Source: Acanthococcus lagerstroemiae (taxonomy: Eukaryota > Arthropoda > Insecta > Hemiptera > Eriococcidae). From it: 64,000 nucleotides of DNA. The position numbers and the translations under genes are program-made. The stretch covers positions 29,659,501-29,723,500 of the forward strand of contig CM063106.1 in assembly GCA_031841125.1 (NCBI GenBank). Direction: 5' to 3'. Below the pieces are notes generated by a model, which worked only from the letters and a program-made list of their open reading frames with translations, had not been told where the DNA came from and made no database searches. Each line of letters begins with the position of its first letter. Position 1 is the stretch's first letter. Positions 56,565-64,000 of this stretch are shown piece after piece.

Positions 56565-56865
56565 GGGGAGAGACGACGGAGGGAGCCAGCTAGCACGTTA
56601 GCCCGTTCTTCCTCTGTACCGCTCAAAAGTGCCATTTTCTCCCTGGTTCCTGTACAGCATATCATTGGAGTTAAGTTGAAGCCGTTTATGCATTTGTCCC
56701 CCAAATTTGACCTGCCCATCATGTTCACGAACTAACGGTCTATAACAAACCATCATCATTTCATTTCACGAGAAAAAAAATAAAGTTAGCCTTCTTTTCC
56801 CCTATACTCTTCATTTGTACCTAAATACTATGAAAGCAAACCTCGATCTCTCAGAGTAAATATAC

Positions 56866-57132
56866 CAGGACCGGATTTAAAATGTGGGTCCTCGAGGCCG
56901 ATGTCTTATAGAAGGCCCAAAATTAATATCGTCCTCGAAAAATCCCAAAGGAAGAGGGGCCCTGACTCTTTTCTTACTTAGAATTTTTGGGGAAATTCAC
57001 ATTATCAGTCTCAAAAAATAAATTCAATTTGTTTTTAATGGAGAAAATAATGATTTTTATTTGTATGAAGAGCCCCTGCCGGTGAAGGCCCAATAGTCCG
57101 GGCCTCGTGGACACTCCGTAAATACGGCCCTG
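56866..57132. mobile_element. hAT-type MITE, 6 of 8 bp TSD
   Basis: Left end CAGGACCGGATTTAAAATG, right end (reverse complement) CAGGGCCGTATTTACGGAG. Flanks AAATATAC (56858-56865) and AATTAGAC (57133-57140) match at 6 of 8 positions. The ends resemble the right terminus at 44785. It is nested inside the 2.9 kb element. Confidence 0.75.
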
Positions 57133-57714
57133 AATTAGACATTCTCGATTATTTTGATGGAGTTAACTAGGTAGTAGGTAGTAGAAAATCCGCATTTAGT
57201 TTTTCATTCGAAAATCAAAAATGTACTAGTTTTTTTGAGTTCCTACATATTATGGAAATTTTTGGGAGAGACTTGTTACCTTGCAAGATAAAAAATCTAC
57301 CTTGCGAGTTGCTGTACCAAATTGTAAGATGAGATTAATGAAGACGTATAGGTGTTCAGATTTTTAATGGCAACTTTATAGAATTCAAAGAAAGAAACTT
57401 AAATTAAGTTAGAATTTGGGTCAATGTGAACTGACATTAATTAAATGGTAGTGAATAGAGTGTTTAGGTAAGGGCCGTAGGTGCGAGAAACAGGGACCGA
57501 CCTCACAATCTTCTGGCGCTGGTTGTCGTCGTCTTATAAAACCTAATTCGACACATCAGATATCACTAACATTCAAGGATGTGAAATAGATACCAAAACC
57601 AATTCATAGGAAATAGAAAAGCAGTGCCGAAGAACTTATTTTAAAATAGAAATACAGAAAACAGGTTTTAAAATCCAAATAAAATAAATAAATACAGCCT
57701 TGAAACATATGTCT

Positions 57715-58135
57715 CGGTCCACCCACTGGGACATAGGCCTCCTTGATCAATTATTTTGATACAAGGGTTCTAGTCTAATTCCCCTTGGTGACAAGCCATT
57801 ACTGGGAAGTGGTTAGGAAAGAGGTTTCCTTTTCTATAAGGGGCATGCATCCTGCATGGCACACCAGACTAGTCAGGTGTTAGTAGTCTATAGGTGTGGC
57901 TAACCCAATTGTAGTCTTTTTGAATTCCGGCGGAACAATGAAATTGATCTCCACCTCTTGCTACAATTGGTGTGGCTTGGTCGGATGTTAAAGTTTTTCG
58001 TGTATTCTTGTATTTCATTATTTTCTTATCATATTTCAATATTTTAAAATTCGCCGTCCGTACTGGGATTCGAACCTGCATTCAGTGGTTTAGGAGACAG
58101 CGTTCGAATCCACTCGACCACCAAGCAACCACTAA
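57715..58135 (-). repeat. tRNA-derived SINE
   Basis: On the minus strand the head carries box A (GGTGGTCGAGTGGATTC, about 58120-58104) and a perfect box B (GGTTCGAATCC, about 58075-58065). 'CTGTCTCCTAAACCA' takes the place of an anticodon arm. The T stem does not pair well, so it is SINE-like. The body continues down to about 57715, ending near 'ccacccactgggacatagg'. It is nested in the 2.9 kb TIR element. Confidence 0.6.
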
Positions 58136-58953
58136 AATCCAAATACCCTACTTTAAATAAATGATAGAAGTTCGCTATTTTCAAAATAGGTATTTCCAAA
58201 AATAAAGAAGCGTTCCCGCCAAATTCGGATAACGAATTCGATATCAGAGGCCAAAATTAAGTTGAAATACGTGATCAGCTCAATCTTTTGATTCTTGAAA
58301 ATGTCTTCATACTAAATCATGTCTTTTTATCAGAAGAAAAATTGTGTGAGTTATTCGAAATTTTTGGGCCAATTTCAGATTGAATCGTAGCCACCAATTT
58401 TTCTTGGGAGGTTTATCATGCTCAGAGGCGTGCACATCATGTCATGGCCATGCGTGTTCTAACAGCCAGTTCTCAATGTCCGATGTTGAATCTAATCCAG
58501 ATGATTTGTAATATTATGGTTAATTTTTATTATAAATACTGTACTTTAAACTTAGACTAACATTTACGATGTGAAAAGGATTTTTCTATAAAGATATTCA
58601 GCAGCAAGCGACACGTAACAACATTCTTCTGCGAGCATTTGGTGCCTATGGTGCCTATCTGTACCACTTAGACAATTTTTTGTAAGGAATTTTTTTAGGC
58701 AATTTAACGAGTAACATTTTTTGTTCGATGTATTTTTCCTATAACATGCTTCATTCTTCAGAAAAACGCCGAAATAGTTGAATAAGAAATAGAAATTTCT
58801 CATTTTCTGCCCCCCCCCCCAGGAGGAAGCAGACGGGATTGGGGTAAGGGCATTTAACTACGTATTATGGGCACCGTTCTAAACACATTCCAGCAGTAAA
58901 ACCTTTGCTGACAATTTTTTCCTTTTCAATTCCGTATTCCTCCTGGGCTAATG

Positions 58954-59172
58954 GTTCATCAGAAACGACCGCTTACACCCAGACCTGCAGCTCCCCACAG
59001 TCGACCAAGTTATTCAGTCAGCAGCTTGTCGCAATGAGAAGCGACTACATCGGCATTCAAACACCCTCGCTCTTCAGCTCCTAGACACCACCAGAGACAT
59101 CAGATGACTACATCGTCTTTATCCACTGGATTTATATTAACTTTGAGACCCTTAAAGGCTTAGCGGGTCGAT
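58954..59172 (+). pseudogene. Jockey-type LINE ORF2, 3' end
   Basis: This continues exactly in frame from 56057. WFIRNDRLHPDLQLPTVDQV is followed by CRNEKRLHRHSNTLALQLLD, then TTRDIR and a stop near 59106. This is the usual C-terminus of Jockey ORF2. The short 3' leader continues to about 59172. Confidence 0.9.
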
Positions 59173-60100
59173 TCGTCGACCCAAGAATCGCGAACTTGCG
59201 TTATGACGATCAGTATTTTGTAAATGTTAGCCAATAACGGTACAATAAACTATATCCACGAGAAGAAAAAGTACCGTATACAAGCACCATGTGAGATTAT
59301 ACTTAAATTCAGAGATAATTCTTTTCACTTCATAATTTATCACTTATAATCAAGTGCGTATAACAAGGAAAGTTGGAAGACAAATCGGCAAGGCACAGGT
59401 TTATGCTTACACAATAACTTTCAGAAATTCCCGGTCACGAAGGTGCTTAAGTTGCGATAAATAACACGGGAAATTGGGACGCGAAATTTTCAACTTGATA
59501 TTGTAGCGTACAGTGTATTTAAAGTAGCATGTAATTTCAGAGTTCCACTAATTGAATGGAACTAACGAAGAGAATTAACCTTTTCAACAACACATGATTT
59601 ATAATCCGCCCTTGTTAGAAATATACGCCGCTTCATAGTATACCATACATTCAGCTTGTAATTAAGAGATGCCATTGTTTCATATCATCTCGGTGCATGT
59701 GAAAGGATTTCATTTTATTTTTGCTGGCTTCGACATAAATCTGCAAAACTCATTCTTATTTTCGAAATAGCGAAATAAATGGGGTAATTTTGACATCAGT
59801 CAGGTGGTGAAGTGAAACGACTTAAAATACTACGAGAAATTCGAAGCAAAGTCGGTCTAGGAAGTGGAGAAAAATAATATAAATGACTGTAAGGAAACTC
59901 TATGTCTAATAAACATAATTTTGTAGATCTGAGTCTCGTACGAACTGCATATTTGAAGGGGATACGAGTCTCGGAGAAATACCTGGATACCGAATTATTT
60001 TCAATCTGTATAGATGTAGGTACTGAAAAGGACTGGAAATTCCAATTAAGTGTGACGTCAAAGAGAAAATCTACTTCGCTTTCAAGCTAGGCAAACATTC
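59173..60100. other. No gene seen
   Basis: This is apparently unique AT-rich sequence. An open frame at 59902-60090 has no recognised motif. Confidence 0.4.
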
Positions 60101-60104
60101 CACA

Positions 60105-60180
60105 ACTGCAGGCTCGGATTTGAACCGAAAACCACAGCAATAGCGCGATATCATAGCCTCTATATCGTGTACGTATCTCA
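60105..60180 (-). repeat. tRNA-like sequence
   Basis: The minus strand has a perfect box B (GGTTCAAATCC) inside a paired T arm (TCGG/CCGA), preceded by 'GCGCTATTGCTGTGG' in anticodon-arm position. Box A is poor (near GAGGCTATGA). It is a tRNA relic or SINE head, not a functional gene. Confidence 0.4.
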
Positions 60181-60599
60181 CTAAATCCTAACGATATGAC
60201 CCGAATTAAAATTCATCGTTATATCGTTGAGCATCCCACAAAATCATTAAGCTACTGTCGTATACACTGTGCGGTGAAATCTACCATGTGCAAAATTGAT
60301 TTCAACCATTTTCACTGAACGTATTACTCACGTCATTAATCACTGTACTCATATTGTGCTCTAAATAACCTTCCAGTAAAAAGCTAGTTTTTAAACAAAA
60401 TTTCAAAATTCAAGAACTTGAGAAATAAGAGAGCTCGAGGGGCTTAAAAAGACTTTCGGAAGTCCCCCTCCAAAACGTTTTATTCTCCCTCAAATTCTTT
60501 CTCCTCTTGGAAAAGTGAGCTCATAGTTCATATTTTTGAACCATGCTGTATTTTAAGACTCAGGCTTTTCCCTCATCTCTAACGTTAGTTTGTCTCCGA

Positions 60600-60814
60600 T
60601 AGAGGTGGGTAAGTTCACGAACTTTAAAAATCGTTTACATTCATGTACACTTAAAAGTTTGCTCGTTCACGTTCAGTTCACGTTCACCTATAAATATAGT
60701 CGTTCACGTTCACGTTCTTTTGCTGTTTGTGAACGAGTGAACGGCGTTCACATCCTTTCTAATTTTCGTGGTATTCCTTATTTTAGTCTTGATTTCACAA
60801 CGCTCCCATCCCTG
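60600..60814. mobile_element. Possible MITE rich in GTTCACGTTCACG
   Basis: Left end TAGAGGTGGG, right end (reverse complement) CAGGGATGGG. The interior has repeated GTTCACGTTC on both strands. The flanking 8-mers do not match, so the boundaries are tentative. Confidence 0.4.
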
Positions 60815-62455
60815 CTAATACTAAAAGTTATTCCTAGACCCAAGTTCCAGCCAGCTGTAAGAAGCTAGTCTATTTTGCAGTTATAAAGACAAAAGTTATC
60901 AGAAGATAGAATTTCTGATGTCTTATGTTATGCTCTTCCCTCAGTTAATCTAAAATGATAAAATTTTTGTAATTCTTTTTAATTCAGTCACTTTAAAATA
61001 TTTTGAGGTGAATCACATATACGGAACTAGATAATTATTTCTGGAGAGGCTAATTTTGCATGTGGGGGCTCAGCCCCCTGAATCCTTCTTCTCTAGTTCC
61101 ATCAAGAGAGTTTAATCATTATATTTTGGCTTTTATTCATGTTCGCCCATAATATTTACCTTACATTACTCTTAGTAGACATTTTCTACAGCAACGCTGC
61201 AAAATTTTAAAAAAAATTGCGACAGCAAAACTAAACCAAACAAAACAGATAAAATTACTGTAGGCTAATGCGTGAAGGGGGGGGGGGAGGTTCAGTACCA
61301 GTTGAGTCACAGTTCATGTTTCGCACTCCGAGGATCTTTTACTATCTACTCGCTCTCGTTTTTTGATTTTGAATGTCCGCGCTGCGGTCCAAACGAAGCA
61401 CTATTCTCTCTCCCTCTCGTACGAACCCCGAAAAATCCGCAGGTTCTTTTGCCGTTACTACGAAAACTTTTAATGTCTATCAAGACTCATTAGGACTATG
61501 GAGCGCCATCCAGTTTTTTTTTTTTTTTTTAAGGAGAGGGGCAACACATTTCTATGGTGATGGAAGACGGGAAAAATCATTTTCAGGACAAAGATCTCGA
61601 GATTTTTGGTGAAATGTAGTATTCTTGGTAGCGCTACCATAGGCAAACGTTTTGTGGGTATTGTTATCAGTTTGGGATGATCTATTCACCCCAAAATGAT
61701 AAGAATACAATGAACATACTGACAGTGCTGCCAACACGTGCAACTTAGGTTCAAGTCCCAATACCCCATCTGCCTTTCTGGTCGCCCTTATGGTTGAAAT
61801 TATCAAGGTTCATCCGCCATCAATGATCAAGTCTGTGTTAATGTCACATAATATTGTCTCTAATCTCGTTCAAAATGTATTTCCTCCCTTACTTTCGGAC
61901 TGAACTTAGGTAGCTGGAAGTTTTTTTTTCTTGGAATCGTAGGGAAAGAGAATGGTTTCCTAGATAATCCTATATTTTTGAAAATTTTAACCATAGATGC
62001 GGGTTAAGTCAGGATAAGGCTGATTTTGATATTATTCAATATACTACGTTATCGATATCATATTTTCTGTTATATGTAATTATTCGATGTATTCTGTTTG
62101 CTGTTGGGATACTAGATAACCAATTAGGAAAGGTAATACTACAGCAAGCGGAAGTGAGTCTCCCTCCCCTTATTTAATAAAAGAAATAACTTTTGGTTGG
62201 CCGAAGCATGCGGGAAAAATTACTATACATATACTGGAAAAGTTGAATAAAATTACCATATTTTTCTCTCGTTTTGCTTGTTGACCTTTTTCTTTTTTGT
62301 CATTTGGCTGAGTTAGACCCTCCCGCCTCTCGAACAAAACATCACTTCGGTACGTCATAGTATCCAGAATATCCTGTATTATTCTACCCACAATAAAAGA
62401 AGCATTGACATTAGGGTAATATATAGTTAGTTATTCAAAATTCAAAATACCTTTA
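60815..62455. other. No gene seen; G-run and poly-T
   Basis: It contains a G-run at about 61278-61287, a poly-T at about 61514-61530, a GGGGGCTCAGCCCCC hairpin at about 61065-61079, and an isolated box-B-like GGTTCAAGTCC near 61748. No larger element could be assembled. Confidence 0.4.
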
Positions 62456-63132
62456 TTAAGGACTTAAAGTCCTCGGCCCGTAGAGAGCAAAGGTTTCCTG
62501 CAACCGTTCCCATTCGACCCTATTTTGCGCTATGCGTTGGAAATTTTTGCATTGTAGAAAGCCGTTGATGTCGTCCTTCCATCTAGTGCGTGGGTGCCCT
62601 CTTTTCCTTTTAAACTGTGACAAGAACCAGAACGTTGCTAGATAGGTCCATCGGTCGTCTTTCATTCGGACTACGTGACCCGCCCACCACCATTTCTGAC
62701 GTCTGATAAATCTGGCTACGTTAACGTTGTATTTTAATTTCTTTTTTATATCGCTTGTCCTGATGCGGTCTTTCTTTTTGATACCTAACATTGATCTTTC
62801 TAAGGAATTTTGGATGGTTACTATTTTTTAATGTTTTCTTCGGTCAGGGTCCATGTTTGGCAACCATACGCCAGGGTCGGGACAACGCACATGTTAAATA
62901 TTTCGCTTTTTTGATAATTTTTGAAGGGACCTTTGAATATTTTTTTGAGTGACCAGTACTTAGTCCACGTTTTGGTTATTCTTATTTCTATTTCTTTTAC
63001 AGTGGGGTGATCGAATGATAGCTGTTGACCTAAGTATGTTGCTTCTGCTATTGTTTCTATTTCTTTATCGTACAGCTGCATTTTCGTTACACTCTTTTGG
63101 TTTGCTAATTTTTTCGTTTTTTTGATGTTCAT
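62456..63132 (-). pseudogene. RTE-like LINE 3' end
   Basis: On the minus strand, 63132-62821 encodes ATYLGQQLSFDHPTVKEIEI, KYWSLKKIFKGPFKNYQKSE and VVPTLAYGCQTWTL, the RT thumb. A frameshift near 62825 breaks the link. The rest reads SLERSMLGIKKKDRIRTSDI, then WAGHVVRMKDDRWT, KRKRGHPRTRWKDDI and RIAQNRVEWERLQETFA, the full conserved C-terminus. It ends at a stop near 62456. With only one frameshift, this is among the best-preserved fragments. The RT core is absent upstream. Confidence 0.9.
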
Positions 63133-63139
63133 TTGTAAG

Positions 63140-64000
63140 CCTGACTCTCTGCCTTTATCCGCTTATTACTAATTAGTAATTACCAAGGCAAGGTAAAATA
63201 TTCTCTAAAAATCACGAAATATGCGCATATTATATTCTCAAAACCTAACTGATATATTATGCGAAAATATTATTTGAAAATTCAAAATATGTGGCAATAT
63301 TCTTGTGCAATATGGGTATCAAAAAATAGATCTCGCACGATAATGCGTGGAAGTTTATAGTATAACCTACGCCTGACAAGTAGGTCAAGTGCGTATGCGA
63401 ATTTTTTAAATATTTCGTGAACAATTGATTTTGATGCAAAAATGTTTGAGATGTAAACTTAAAGTTTCAAGTGTTGGCAGCCCTGTATAAAATGTGAGTG
63501 ATCAGGTATGATTTACCATAAGCGTGTAGCAAACTTCAGCTATCATTAAGTCGATTAGAAATTCATTTTCAAAGAAAATTTGTTCTAAAATTAACCGCAT
63601 CATCACCAAAAATTTGAATTATAATCAGTTCTACTGGTGGAATAATTTCTATTCGTATTTTTACCTTTTTGAAGACAGTAGTTTTTCTATTTGAAAGAAC
63701 ACATGATCACACATTTATTTTCACCCGCACAGGTGATTTTGCAGCGCACTCTAGTACAAATAAAATTAATTTGTCTTGTAATTGTATATCGAATAAAACC
63801 AGTTTCAAATTTTGTTAAAAATGAGAAAAATATTCGAAATTTATAACATTCCCAAAAAAGTAGAAAATTTGTAAAATATTTTCCAATATTCCCTAAAAAT
63901 AATGCAAATAGGCGAAAATATGCATTTTACTTCCAAACATGCAAAAATGTGCGCAAGCTCATAGGACTCATCTTACTGAGAATTTTATGATTCGCAAAAA
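63140..64000. other. No gene seen
   Basis: This is AT-rich sequence with repeated 'aatatgcaaaa'/'gcgaaaatat' words near 63240-63300 and 63880-63950. No element or gene was recognised. Confidence 0.4.

Larger units (their letters stand above)
56058..58950. mobile_element. 2.9 kb element with ~350 bp TIRs and ATG target duplication
   Basis: The left arm (56058 to about 56415) and the reverse complement of the right arm (about 58600-58950) align along their whole length, with small indels. Both begin TAGCCCAGGA and share 'attgtcagcaaaggtttta', 'gctggaatgtgtt(c/t)agaac', 'gaaatttctatttct' and 'ccaaatgctcgcagaagaat'. ATG (56055-56057) is repeated at 58951-58953. Removing the element and one ATG rejoins the Jockey frame as ...GSP-WFIRNDRLHPDL. 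No transposase is seen inside. The interior contains a third end copy (56464-56564), a hAT MITE and a tRNA-derived SINE. The 3 bp duplication and TAGCCC ends do not match a superfamily that I can name with confidence. Confidence 0.8.

Noticed and set aside
61060..61085. GGGGGCTCAGCCCCC hairpin followed by TGA, like a Helitron 3' end
   Set aside because: The base after CTGA is A rather than the required T, and no matching 5' terminus was found nearby.
61735..61760. Isolated box-B-like GGTTCAAGTCC
   Set aside because: No D-arm or box A upstream, and no SINE body recognised.
1..64000. CRISPR arrays, phage, plasmid or bacterial operons
   Set aside because: No regularly spaced direct repeats with unique spacers, no Shine-Dalgarno-led gene clusters and no prokaryotic proteins; the repeat and LINE content is eukaryotic.
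1..64000. LTR retrotransposon or endogenous viral sequence
   Set aside because: I saw no paired LTRs, no gag/protease/integrase motifs and no viral polymerase motif. All reverse transcriptase traces are of the non-LTR type.

Overview
This window looks like non-coding, transposon-rich DNA from an arthropod nuclear genome, most likely an insect. The sequence is AT-rich. It contains no bacterial operons, ribosome binding sites or rRNA. It carries several decayed non-LTR retrotransposons (five or six RTE-like 'endonuclease-reverse transcriptase' copies, one Jockey-type copy and one copy with RNase H), a decayed mariner, a hAT transposase tail, a Helitron with tandem 5' ends, and many short non-autonomous DNA transposons. 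Several of the latter still show their target-site duplications (TSDs). I could not assign a species. No intact protein-coding gene is visible; every recognisable long coding stretch belongs to a mobile element and is broken.

Layout: 0.2-1 kb holds the RNase H tail of a LINE. 3.1-3.6 kb holds a tRNA-derived SINE and a small tandem repeat. 4.9-8.6 kb holds RTE-like LINE pieces and a hAT-type MITE. 9.87-12.83 kb is a reverse-oriented Helitron with a C-rich body and tandem 5' ends, followed by a pogo/Tigger-like MITE (12.87-13.38 kb) and a 2.7 kb decayed LINE (13.4-16.1 kb). 18.2-20.0 kb has a decayed copy of an unnamed protein family followed by a LINE. 22.2-28.3 kb is low-complexity repeat DNA that captured four MITEs. 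29.6-31.1 kb has a possible exon pair and a degenerate satellite of about 135 bp. 31.3-33.0 kb is a LINE 5' end next to a palindrome of nearly 1 kb. 33.0-33.7 kb has nested inverted repeats enclosing a tRNA-like sequence. 35.3-39.2 kb is a recent 1.9 kb tandem duplication. 39.5-40.4 kb has two phase-matched candidate exons. 41.0-43.1 kb has a near-identical 349 bp tandem duplication and a repeat array. 43.7-44.8 kb is a hAT remnant. 46.8-50.4 kb has a LINE, MITEs and a Helentron-like insertion. 51.05-51.99 kb is a mariner, followed by a LINE at 52.0-52.9 kb. 54.5-59.2 kb is a Jockey LINE split by a 2.9 kb inverted-repeat element. 62.5-63.1 kb is the 3' end of a LINE.

The best candidate for something undescribed is the 2,893 bp element at 56058-58950. 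It has terminal inverted repeats (TIRs) of roughly 350 bp, a probable 3 bp target duplication (ATG), and a third copy of its end that defines a 507 bp short version. Removing it together with one ATG restores the Jockey reading frame exactly. Other points of interest are the Helitron 5'-end array, the tRNA-like sequence inside a TIR element, the palindrome of LINE leader repeats, and two sets of candidate host exons (29.6-29.9 kb and 39.5-40.4 kb). All identifications come from reading motifs by eye; no database search was possible.
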